Assembly (NCBI GenBank): GCA_937991645.1
Contig: CALKPL010000037.1
Span: 11,556 to 75,555, forward strand
Direction of reading: 5' to 3'
Origin: UMGS1783 sp900555065
GTDB taxonomy: Bacteria; Bacillota; Clostridia; Oscillospirales; UMGS1783
DNA length: 64,000 bases
Positions 34,078 through 41,332 of the stretch are shown one piece after another. Below the pieces are notes generated by a model that worked only from the letters and a program-made list of their open reading frames with translations, was not told the DNA's origin and did no database searches. Numbering within the stretch: position 1 is the first letter of the stretch; each line of letters begins with the position of its first letter. The position numbers and the translations under genes were made by a program.

Positions 34078-34740
34078 ATGCAGTATTTCATCGCTTTTTT
34101 AGAGGGAATCATCACGTTTATTTCGCCGTGCCTTTTGCCCATGCTGCCCGTTTATATCTCCTATTTTGCCGGCGGCGGCGAACGTACGGTCGGCAAAACG
34201 TTGAAGAACGCGTTCGGCTTTGCGGCGGGCTTTACCGTTGTTTTTGTCGCAATGGGCGCGCTGGCCGGAACGCTCGGCGGGTTCTTTACAGAGCATCAGA
34301 CCGCCGTCAATATCGTCACAGGGCTTGTCGTCGTCTTTTTTGGGCTGCACTATCTCGGCGTGTTCCGGCTCGGCGTGTTGAATGGGACGAACCGGCCTGT
34401 GCAAACGCAGAATCTCGGCTTCTTTTCCTCACTGCTGTTCGGGGTTGTGTTTTCCGTCGGCTGGACCCCCTGCGTCGGCGCGTTTCTCGGCTCGGCGCTC
34501 ATGCTGGCCTCCCAGCAGGGGCAGGCGCTCGCCGGGGTGTTTATGCTGCTGGCATACTCTCTGGGCTTAAGCATACCGTTTATCATTAGCGCCGTGCTGA
34601 TCGGCAAACTGAAAACCGCCTTTCAGTTTATAAAAAGAAATTATAAAGTCATCAACATTATCAGCGGTTCTCTGCTTGTACTGCTGGGCGTTTTGATGAT
34701 GACGGGATTACTCGGCAGGTTCCTTGCCGCAATTTCCTGA
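34078..34740 (+). CDS. CcdA/DsbD-type thiol-electron transporter
   Basis: A 220-residue membrane protein with six predicted helices. The two conserved cysteines are in FISPCLLPMLPVY (helix 1) and GWTPCVGAFLG (helix 4), as in CcdA, which passes reducing equivalents from cytoplasmic thioredoxin to extracytoplasmic thioredoxin-like proteins. The gene directly downstream encodes such a partner (TlpA-like), and a thioredoxin gene lies nearby. Confidence 0.92.
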   Translation: MQYFIAFLEGIITFISPCLLPMLPVYISYFAGGGERTVGKTLKNAFGFAAGFTVVFVAMGALAGTLGGFFTEHQTAVNIVTGLVVVFFGLHYLGVFRLGVLNGTNRPVQTQNLGFFSSLLFGVVFSVGWTPCVGAFLGSALMLASQQGQALAGVFMLLAYSLGLSIPFIISAVLIGKLKTAFQFIKRNYKVINIISGSLLVLLGVLMMTGLLGRFLAAIS

Positions 34741-34752
34741 GGTGAATGGACT

Positions 34753-35319
34753 ATGAAAAAGAAAATACTATGGGCAGTCGTCGTCATGGGCGCGGTTGCG
34801 CTTTTTGTGGGCGCGTTTTTTCTGTATGACTATCTGCGCGATGCGTATGAGCCCGGCGGGCTTGCCGTCCAAACTGAGAGCAGCCAGTCTGCGCCGGCAG
34901 AAACTGTCGCGGCCCCTGATTTTTCCGCGGTGGACAGCGATGGCAATGAAGTCCGCCTTTCCGATTATTTTGGAAAGCCCATCGTGCTGAACTTTTGGGC
35001 GAGCTGGTGTCCGCCCTGTAAAGCGGAGATGCCGCATTTTGAAAATGCCTTTCAAGAAAGGACGGACATACAGTTTTTAATGGTGAACATGACTACGAGC
35101 AGCCGTGAATCGCTCAAAGCGGCGAAAGCGTTTATCGCGGAGGAGGGCTATACGTTTCCGGTTTTGTTCGACACTGAGGGCGCCGCGGCCGCCGCATACG
35201 GCGCATCCTCTTTGCCCATAACTTTTTTTATAGATAAAAACGGAAATCTCGTAACGTATGGCGTCGGCATGCTAAGCGCTGAAATCCTCGAAAAAGGAAT
35301 GGGAATGATCGCGGAATGA
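34753..35319 (+). CDS. TlpA/ResA-like extracytoplasmic thioredoxin
   Basis: A 188-residue membrane-anchored thiol-disulfide oxidoreductase. It has one N-terminal helix (ILWAVVVMGAVALFVGAFFLY), a linker, then a TlpA-type domain with the WCPPC active site (Cys86, Cys89), the family insert and a cis-Pro in GASSLPITFFIDKNG. The likely reductant is the CcdA protein encoded 12 nt upstream; its targets outside the membrane are not known. Confidence 0.92.
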   Translation: MKKKILWAVVVMGAVALFVGAFFLYDYLRDAYEPGGLAVQTESSQSAPAETVAAPDFSAVDSDGNEVRLSDYFGKPIVLNFWASWCPPCKAEMPHFENAFQERTDIQFLMVNMTTSSRESLKAAKAFIAEEGYTFPVLFDTEGAAAAAYGASSLPITFFIDKNGNLVTYGVGMLSAEILEKGMGMIAE

Positions 35320-35332
35320 AGGAAAGGAAACA

Positions 35333-35735
35333 ATGCTGGAAACAGGCATAAAGGCGCCGCGGTTCACTTTGTATGATCAAACCGGCAACCCGGTATTATC
35401 GTCCCATTATCTCGGGCAGAAGTCGTGTTATGCTCTAATCAAAGGACTATACGCCGGTCTGCACCCATTGGGCTGCGCGTTTGACGGACTGTACCGGGAG
35501 TTTCAGCATCGGAGCGCCGCGGTGACCGGCGTAAGCCGCGACAGTTCTGCTTCCCGTCTCCGGTTCGCTGCAAAGCACGGCCCCTGCCATTCGTTTTGCT
35601 GTCCCACCCCGCGCTTGACGCCATGCAAATGTACGGGGTGTGGCAGGAGAAAAGACTGTACTTAAAGTCGGAATGGGCGTCGTACGCGCCACGTTTATCA
35701 TGGATGAACGCGAATATATAAAAAATCATGCGTAA
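35333..35735 (+). pseudogene. Decayed Bcp/PrxQ-type peroxiredoxin
   Basis: The first frame reads IKAPRFTLYDQTGNPVLSSHYLGQKS, lacks the expected YPKDxTPGCT segment, and continues LGCAFDGLYREFQHRSAAVTGVSRDS. The match then moves to a second frame (LLSHPALDAMQMYGVWQEKR) and a third (VLKVGMGVVRATFIMDERE, stop at 35733-35735). Together these follow the Bcp family order with at least two frameshifts and an internal deletion at the peroxidatic Cys. The 110-codon open frame starting at 35333 is therefore a remnant, not a working gene. Confidence 0.8.
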
Positions 35736-35788
35736 AGTCAAGGCCCGATACATTCGCGGCGGAAGTTTGCGCAGCGATAAAACCGTAC

Positions 35789-35825
35789 AAAAAAAGGCGG
35801 GAGGTCACCCTTCCGCCTTTTTCCT
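35789..35825. terminator. Bidirectional terminator between the peroxiredoxin remnant and the dehydrogenase gene
   Basis: AAAAAGGCGG and CCGCCTTTTT form a symmetric stem with an A-tract before and a T-tract after, so it can serve both converging transcripts. Confidence 0.8.
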
Positions 35826-35841
35826 GTCAGTATACCGCCGG

Positions 35842-36891
35842 TCAGATCGTCACGACTACTTTGAATGCCTCGCGGCTGAGCGTTTTGTCAATCGCCTGCT
35901 GGAAGTCGTCGATCGGCACGGTGTGGCTGTAAAAGTTTTTGGGATCCACCTTTCCCGAAACAATCAGATCGCACAGTTCGTCGTTTACGTCCAAGTCCCC
36001 GTCGGGGAAGAAGTGCTTGTGCAGCACAACATTGTTTTTGAACTGGTGCAGGTCGAGCATATGCTGCTTTGGCCCCACGCTCGCGTACAGAACAACCTTG
36101 CCGCCTCTGCGCACGAGGTTGGAAGCTTCGATCATAATCTCGTGCCTGCCCACGCCGTCCACCGCTATATCGGGTGTGACGCCGGCCTTGCGCATTTCTT
36201 CCGTCACATTCTGCGTATGGGAGTTGATATACAGATCCACCGCGGTATGCTTTCTGAAATGATCCATGCGTTTCTCATTATGGCCCACAAGGCCGATCCA
36301 CTCCGCGCCCAGATATTTGGCGAACGTGGCGAAACCGAATCCGTTCGGACCGTCTCCGTATAAAAGCACTTTAGAACCCTTTGTAATCCCGACATTGCGC
36401 GCGGCGCTCAGGGTTTCCCGCATAGGTACGATCACGCCGCCGTCCGCAAAGGGAATCGACGCCGGTATTTTCCGTGCGAACCCTTCCAGATCCTTTTCCA
36501 TATCGCGCACGTCTATCCCGTCTTCGCGCATGGACATAAGGTCTTTCACCACGCCATACTCGGCGTAATGGCCGGAGTTTATGTAAAATCCGGAGTCTGC
36601 GGGGTTTCCGTTGCCGGTTTTGCCCAGCGGGAATACGATATGTTCGCCCACCGCAAAATTTTTCACCTTCGCGCCGCACTCTACAATTTCACCCACGCCT
36701 TCGTGGCCCAGAACAAACGGGTATTTAAATACGACGTTCACATGTCTGTCCTGAATCATCTCCATGTCGGAGCAGTTGCAAAAGCCGCAGGCCCGGATCC
36801 GGACGAGCGCTTCATATTCCGTAAGCTGCGGGTCGGGAACGTCGCTCCGGATTTCAAATTAATCGGGTGCAGTTACAACAACAGCTTTCAT
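35842..36891 (-). pseudogene. Zinc-type alcohol dehydrogenase with an in-frame stop at codon 11
   Basis: Read from the ATG at 36891 (GGAGG upstream) the frame gives MKAVVVTAPD, then TAA (36861-36859), then FEIRSDVPDPQLTEYEALVR and RACGFCNCSDME in the same frame, continuing without interruption to 35842. The rest is a normal medium-chain dehydrogenase: GHEGVGEIVECG, GDGPNGFGFATFAKYLGAEWIGL (Rossmann) and AVDGVGRHE. The only open start after the stop (ATG 36765) would omit the catalytic-zinc cysteine region. It is therefore a recent nonsense mutation, a sequencing error, or a recoded stop. It follows the zinc-ribbon gene by about 23 nt. Confidence 0.75.
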
Positions 36892-36918
36892 GGCATTTAA
36901 TCCTCCGTTTTCACCGGC

Positions 36919-37572
36919 TTAATAAGTCCAGTAGTCATAGTTATAATAAAAATCTTCAAACAGATCGCCCGCGGTTCCAATATCCGCAACGAAAATGATC
37001 CCGATGACAATGCTCAGCACAAAGCCGACGATTCCGATCACAAGCCCGGAAACGGCAAGCGCCTTATTGGCAGGGTTCTTCATCGCGACCGCACCGAAGA
37101 TCACGCCGAGAATGCAGCAAAGCGTGCCGACAAAGGCTAGGCAGCAGGAGAAGGCGAACAGCACGCCGACAAGCGAGAGGATCAGAGACGCGATAGCGAA
37201 TCCTTTTCTGCTGGTGTCCTGCGCGGGTGACGCGGCATAGGGGGGTACGGGCTGCTGGTTCTGCGACGCGCCCGTGGAATAGGGCGGCACAGGCGTGGAA
37301 GCCTGCGGCTTTCCGGTGTAGTAGGGCGGTACGGGCGGCTGATAAGCCGACGTCTGCGGCTGGCTTTCTTCCACGACCGTATACGCTGCCGCGGCGGCGT
37401 TTTCCGCGTCGGCGGGCTGGCCTTCCACGGCGGGCGGCGTATAGACCGCCGCGGCTTCCGCAGCAGGCTGTTGTGTATCCGCCGTCTGCGCCGCGGCGGA
37501 TACGGCCGTGCCGCAGTATTGGCAGAATTTGCTTTCATCCTTAATGGTATTTCCGCAATTTGAACAGATCAT
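36919..37572 (-). CDS. Zinc-ribbon and DUF4190 membrane protein
   Basis: A 217-residue protein. An N-terminal zinc ribbon has two CxxC pairs (MICSNCG and FCQYCG). It is followed by a long Pro/Gln/Ala-rich linker with repeated VPPY units (about 40-130) and two hydrophobic helices (ASLILSLVGVLFAFSCCLAFVGTLCCILGVIFGAVAM and LVIGIVGFVLSIVIGIIFVADIG), the DUF4190 arrangement. Its function is unknown; similar proteins are widespread in Clostridia. The ATG at 37572 is preferred, with an alternative at 37593. Confidence 0.82.
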   Translation of the reverse strand: MICSNCGNTIKDESKFCQYCGTAVSAAAQTADTQQPAAEAAAVYTPPAVEGQPADAENAAAAAYTVVEESQPQTSAYQPPVPPYYTGKPQASTPVPPYSTGASQNQQPVPPYAASPAQDTSRKGFAIASLILSLVGVLFAFSCCLAFVGTLCCILGVIFGAVAMKNPANKALAVSGLVIGIVGFVLSIVIGIIFVADIGTAGDLFEDFYYNYDYWTY

Positions 37573-37622
37573 GCTGTTCAGCTCCCTTCGCATGCAGATT
37601 TTTTACTATTAAAGTATAATCA

Positions 37623-37651
37623 AGTATAGCATAGAAAACGCTTTATTTCAA
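37623..37651 (-). promoter_or_regulatory. Sigma-A promoter of the zinc-ribbon gene
   Basis: On the minus strand TTGAAA, 17 bp and TATACT stand about 50 nt upstream of the ATG at 37572. Confidence 0.65.
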
Positions 37652-37681
37652 TAAGTATTCCGCAAAACAGGCATATAGAAT

Positions 37682-37710
37682 TTGCATTTTCATGAAATTT
37701 CATGTATACT
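37682..37710 (+). promoter_or_regulatory. Sigma-A promoter of the ComEC-like gene with palindromic spacer
   Basis: TTGCAT (37682-37687), 17 bp, TATACT (37705-37710). The spacer contains a perfect 14-bp palindrome CATGAAATTTCATG (37691-37704), a candidate operator. Confidence 0.65.
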
Positions 37711-37741
37711 GAGAACAACAGAAGAAAGGGCCGGATAATCC

Positions 37742-38638
37742 ATGAAAAAAACGCAGAAAAAAACACCGTTGTTTGTACAGATCCTCGTCATCGCGGTGAT
37801 CTTTGCAGTTGGCTTTGCGCTTTTGGCGCAGTCGCTGAAAAAGGAGAAGAACAGCCTGGGCGTCGTGATTGAGGACAGCACCTATCCTCTGGTTACCATA
37901 CACTATATCGATGTCGGGCAGGGCGACGCAGTTTTTGTGGAACTGCCCAAGCACCGTGCTATGCTCATAGACGCGGGCCCGGCGAACCGGGGCGGGGATG
38001 TGGTCGATTATATACGCGAGCTCGGCTATACCCAGATCGATTATCTGATCGGCACCCACCCGCACGAAGACCATATCGGCGGTCTGCCCGCGGTGCTGCA
38101 AGCGTTTGACGTGGTGAATTTTTATATGCCGAAAGTCGTTCACACCACAAAAACGTTTGAGAACGTGCTGGACGCGGCGGAGCAAAACGGCCTTAAAATC
38201 CAAACGGCAAAGGCCGGGGTCGTGCTCCTGGAGGAGGAGCTGCTCAAGGCGGAGCTGCTCGCGCCCGTTCGGGATGATTATGAGGACCTCAATAATTGGT
38301 CGGCTGTGTGCCGGCTCACATATGACGAGACGCACTTTCTGTTTATGGGCGATGCGGAAGCGCTGTCCGAGTCGGACATACAGGGCGATGTTTCGGCCGA
38401 TGTGCTGAAGGTCGGCCATCATGGGAGCAATACCTCCACTTCGGAGGCGTTCCTGGAGCGTGTGGACCCGACCTATGCGGTCATCAGTGTGGGCGAAGGC
38501 AATTCGTATGGGCATCCGCATGCCGAAACGCTGGAAAAATTGGAGGCGCAGGGCTGTAAGGTCTGCCGAACTGATACGGACGGCACAGTCGTCGTCACGT
38601 CGAACGGACAGCGGTTCATGGTGGAAACGGAGAAGTAG
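37742..38638 (+). CDS. ComEC/Rec2-like MBL-fold protein with N-terminal membrane anchor
   Basis: A 298-residue protein with one N-terminal helix (ILVIAVIFAVGFALLAQSL) and a metallo-beta-lactamase domain of the ComEC C-terminal type: HYIDVGQGDAVFVELP, LIGTHPHEDHIGGLPAVL (metal ligands), FLFMGDAEALSE and VLKVGHHGSNTSTS. It lacks the competence-channel helices, so it is a stand-alone surface hydrolase, perhaps a nuclease or phosphodiesterase. It is followed one base later by a DUF3006 gene, a frequent pairing. Confidence 0.88.
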   Translation: MKKTQKKTPLFVQILVIAVIFAVGFALLAQSLKKEKNSLGVVIEDSTYPLVTIHYIDVGQGDAVFVELPKHRAMLIDAGPANRGGDVVDYIRELGYTQIDYLIGTHPHEDHIGGLPAVLQAFDVVNFYMPKVVHTTKTFENVLDAAEQNGLKIQTAKAGVVLLEEELLKAELLAPVRDDYEDLNNWSAVCRLTYDETHFLFMGDAEALSESDIQGDVSADVLKVGHHGSNTSTSEAFLERVDPTYAVISVGEGNSYGHPHAETLEKLEAQGCKVCRTDTDGTVVVTSNGQRFMVETEK

Positions 38639-38639
38639 T

Positions 38640-38840
38640 ATGCAGGTAACGATAGATCGTTTTGAAGAAGGGATCGCCGTTGTGCAGACGCCGGACGGCG
38701 GGGTGTACCGGCTGGACCGCGCCCTCGTCCCTCCGGAGGCGCGCGAGGGCGATGTGCTTGTGATCGGGCTGGATCCGGACGCGACGCAGGCGCGACGCAG
38801 GTTTATGGAGCGGCGGATGAAGGACGTTTGGGCGGACTGA
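38640..38840 (+). CDS. DUF3006 family protein
   Basis: A 66-residue protein starting MQVTIDRFEEGIAVVQTPDGG and ending RRRFMERRMKDVWAD, the DUF3006 pattern of a small beta-rich fold with a charged helical tail. Members are commonly encoded beside ComEC-like MBL genes, as here. Its start abuts the upstream stop (TAGTATG), so expression is coupled. No function is established. Confidence 0.82.
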   Translation: MQVTIDRFEEGIAVVQTPDGGVYRLDRALVPPEAREGDVLVIGLDPDATQARRRFMERRMKDVWAD

Positions 38841-38905
38841 GCCTTGCGGTCGCGGTTTTACGCCGGCGCGCTGCCGAATAAAATCGGTAAGGTCCTGCAA
38901 AAGGC

Positions 38906-38934
38906 TTGACAGAATTGTAAATCATGCGTATAAT
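38906..38934 (+). promoter_or_regulatory. Consensus sigma-A promoter of tRNA-Pro
   Basis: TTGACA (38906-38911), 17 bp and TATAAT (38929-38934) match the consensus exactly, 30 nt before the tRNA. Confidence 0.85.
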
Positions 38935-38963
38935 ATAATGCGTGCCTTCAATATGGCGCGTTT

Positions 38964-39041
38964 CGGGGTGTAGCTCAGTTTGGTATGAGTGCTTGGTTCG
39001 GGACCAAGAGGCCGTGAGTTCGAGTCTCACCACTCCGACCA
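38964..39041 (+). tRNA. tRNA-Pro (anticodon CGG)
   Basis: A cloverleaf can be folded completely. The acceptor stem pairs CGGGGTG with CACTCCG (one G-T), the D arm is GCTC/GAGT, the anticodon stem CTTGG/CCAAG has loop TTCGGGA (anticodon CGG), and the T stem is GTGAG/CTCAC with TTCGAGT. CCA is encoded at 39039-39041. The sequence to the right changes character, so its 3' end may be the attachment site of the accessory element. Confidence 0.95.
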
Positions 39042-39046
39042 CGAAA

Positions 39047-39085
39047 TGCGGTAGTCCATGATACAATGGGCTACCGCACTTTTTT
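39047..39085 (+). terminator. Terminator after tRNA-Pro
   Basis: TGCGGTAG (39047-39054) pairs with CTACCGCA (39071-39078), followed by CTTTTTT. Confidence 0.8.
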
Positions 39086-39562
39086 ATTTATCTGCCGAGA
39101 AAGTCCTTATATCAAGCGATTTTCCGAGTGTGGGGGTGCAAAAGTCCTCAATGCTCGGATTTTTCTATTTTACCGGAAGCGAGCTGCTGATTTTTGCTTT
39201 GCACCCCCTTATGGGAAAAATCAAAAAGTAGATAGGTTTATCAAAAGGTTGCAGAGAAAAATCAAATTGTTCCTTGACATTTATTTGCTACGCTTTTCCT
39301 CTTCCCCAGGGAGAGTCAATGTTCCTGCTGACTTTGATACAATAGAAAAAGCCTTCTCCGGGGTCAAAACCGCCGAAAAGGCATAAAACAAGGGCTTTCG
39401 AGGTCAAATACTGACTTCGAAAGCCCTTGTTTGCTTTATTCAGTTGTGGATTTCTGCCATTCCAAAGCCTGACGGCACCGTAGGGTGTAAGTCTTGCGGT
39501 GTATGGATTTTGGAATAATTAAAAGGTATGGCATAATTAAAAGGTTTAGCGCCTTTTTTCGT
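39086..39562. other. Gene-free junction between tRNA-Pro and the defence operon
   Basis: I see no supportable gene; a 106-codon plus-strand frame has no ribosome binding site and Cys/Phe/Lys-rich composition. The stretch holds an 11-bp inverted repeat GGGGGTGCAAA (39132-39142) with TTTGCACCCCC (39198-39208), a competing TCCGAG/CTCGGA pair followed by TTTTT (39123-39163), a terminator-like 13-bp hairpin at 39389-39429, and ATAATTAAAAGGT repeated with an 18-nt period at 39515 and 39533. Confidence 0.6.
39389..39435. terminator. 13-bp inverted repeat, probable terminator of the defence operon or the flank
   Basis: CAAGGGCTTTCGA (39389-39401) pairs perfectly with 39417-39429. TTTG follows on the plus strand and TTTTATG on the minus strand. 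It may stop leftward transcripts from the defence genes. Confidence 0.55.
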
Positions 39563-39748
39563 TTATTCCTTATTGTCGGTGCCCTCTACATAATCGGCCA
39601 GGCAAGCCTCCAGAAGCATTCTTGTGACGTCTGTGTAAGCAAGGATTTTTCCCTGGGCATACATATCATCGTCTTTTGCGTCCTTCAGCTTCGTCATTTC
39701 GGTATCGATTTGAGCCTTGATAAACTTAATAACATCAATTTTTTCCAT
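39563..39748 (-). CDS. 61-residue protein, last gene of the defence operon
   Basis: Not recognised. It is a small acidic, mostly helical protein (MEKIDVIKFIKAQIDTEMTK; AYTDVTRMLLEACLADYVEG) with no membrane segment. GGAGG stands 10 nt before the ATG, and it begins 5 nt after the 511-residue protein's stop, so it is very probably expressed. Its position suggests an accessory or immunity-type partner of the preceding protein, but nothing in the sequence proves that. Confidence 0.65.
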   Translation of the reverse strand: MEKIDVIKFIKAQIDTEMTKLKDAKDDDMYAQGKILAYTDVTRMLLEACLADYVEGTDNKE

Positions 39749-39753
39749 TGCAA

Positions 39754-41289
39754 TTATTCCTCCGGCGGGTCAAAATCTTCATCCGTGCATTTGCGGATAA
39801 TATGCTTAGTGCGGTCAAGCGGCAGAGGCACGTCCTCCTCTGCGAAATACTCCACCTTCACTACCGCTGCTGCGGAGTGGTGGTTATCCTTGCCCACGGG
39901 TACAATCACATAATCGCCAACGGAAATATCGTCCTCATCGGCAATGTAATAATAACTTTTGTAGCCTTCGTCAAATTCCACGCTACAGTAGATATAATCG
40001 GTTCTGCGGCGCTTGACCTTCTCATAGACCGCAGGATTGAGTATTTCCCCCATTCCGTAGAAACGCATAAACTGCCATACGGATTCAGCAAAATCGCTCC
40101 AGAGCTCCGGAAGAGCCTTCTTGTCATATGTTCCTTGGATGACACGCTGCGGTCCTTTCTTGAAGTCCACTGTGATCGTGTAATCTATGGTTTCAAGCGG
40201 ATTGTCTACCGCATCATCCGGGTTGCCCTCAATCTCGCCAAACAGGTCATCGGCATCAATATCATTGAGCAGGCCTTCAACGCCACCCTGGACATAGTAT
40301 TTTCTGGACACAGCACAACCGCTGCCGATGTTCTGAATATGCTCCAAGGTCTCACTTTTACGGTCAAGCACCAATCTCTCGGTGTAGTCCCAAGTCACAT
40401 ATTCAACGGTTTCGGAGATCGGCTGCTTCGGCTTCATTTTGGTAATGCGGTGATAATCGATGGTGACGCGGTCAACTCTGTCTGGCTTGTTATTGCCGTC
40501 AAACACATAAAGGTCATCCATTTCGACTGCTTCTCGCACCATATCCGACAGGTCAACGCCATCCACTTCAAAATCAGCAATCAACGAGCCACGGTACTTA
40601 TAAATATCTCCCTCGGTGTTGGTGATCTCCATCTCCCATTCACCGATATCGGTAGCAAAAACCTCAATGTACTCAGTGCTGAAATATCGTGCTATGCTGT
40701 TCAGCACTTTTGTGGCGCTTTCCTTTTCAATTTTATAAATTTTGCTCCTGGACTTTTCATGTCCATCAAAGCCAGAGCCAAAGTTGTATGCTGAGAACCA
40801 TATGCGCCCATCGGCGTTGATGGTGATATGCTGTTCAACCTCGTCATCTGGTTCAGGCGGTGGGCCATAGCAGATATTATTGGAAACGATGCGCACCTTC
40901 TGCGGAGTGCCTTTAAACCGCTTCATGTGACATTCTGCTAATTCGCCCAGGCGGGATAGAGCCATCGTAAACCACGCACGGTTCTTCAGCTCCAAAATTT
41001 CCTCACCAGAATATGCCCAATGATTGAAATACCGCCATCGGGAGTAAATAGCCGATCCGAGCAAAGGAATATCAGTTATCTCCCCGATGATGCGTTCCAG
41101 TGCCTCAAAATCGTTTGCAGCTTTGCCGTACTTCTCAGAAAAGGCATGACCGCAGTCCATTACGAACCCAAGTGCCTCACAGTCATCAGCCATATAATGG
41201 TCTACCAGTTCAATGTAGGTGGTTTTCTTATTTCTGAATTTGTCATACCACTTGACTGCAAATTCGTGGATTTGCTTCATGTCCGCCAC
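39754..41289 (-). CDS. 511-residue protein of unknown function in the defence operon
   Basis: I do not recognise a family. The protein is soluble and acidic. Residues 1-140 look helical (IHEFAVKWYDKFRNKKTTYIEL; FEALERIIGEITDIPLLGSAIYSRWRYFNHWA). A mixed alpha/beta middle contains YDGRI-like strands, and the last 110 residues are beta-rich (TDYIYCSVEFDEGYKSYYYI; VGDYVIVPVGKDNHHSAAAVVKVEYF), resembling a small OB/SH3-like barrel. No nuclease or ATPase motif is evident. GTG at 41289 with GGAGGTG 9 nt upstream is the start; an in-frame ATG at 41280 is too far from that site. It lies 43 nt after mcrC. Confidence 0.7.
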   Translation of the reverse strand: MADMKQIHEFAVKWYDKFRNKKTTYIELVDHYMADDCEALGFVMDCGHAFSEKYGKAANDFEALERIIGEITDIPLLGSAIYSRWRYFNHWAYSGEEILELKNRAWFTMALSRLGELAECHMKRFKGTPQKVRIVSNNICYGPPPEPDDEVEQHITINADGRIWFSAYNFGSGFDGHEKSRSKIYKIEKESATKVLNSIARYFSTEYIEVFATDIGEWEMEITNTEGDIYKYRGSLIADFEVDGVDLSDMVREAVEMDDLYVFDGNNKPDRVDRVTIDYHRITKMKPKQPISETVEYVTWDYTERLVLDRKSETLEHIQNIGSGCAVSRKYYVQGGVEGLLNDIDADDLFGEIEGNPDDAVDNPLETIDYTITVDFKKGPQRVIQGTYDKKALPELWSDFAESVWQFMRFYGMGEILNPAVYEKVKRRRTDYIYCSVEFDEGYKSYYYIADEDDISVGDYVIVPVGKDNHHSAAAVVKVEYFAEEDVPLPLDRTKHIIRKCTDEDFDPPEE

Positions 41290-41332
41290 TGCAGTACACC
41301 TCCCATCATTTTATAAAGTTGACCGTTCTTTT

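Noticed and set aside
39066..39386. 106-codon frame after tRNA-Pro
   Set aside because: It begins inside the tRNA terminator stem, lacks a ribosome binding site and reads through the inverted repeats.
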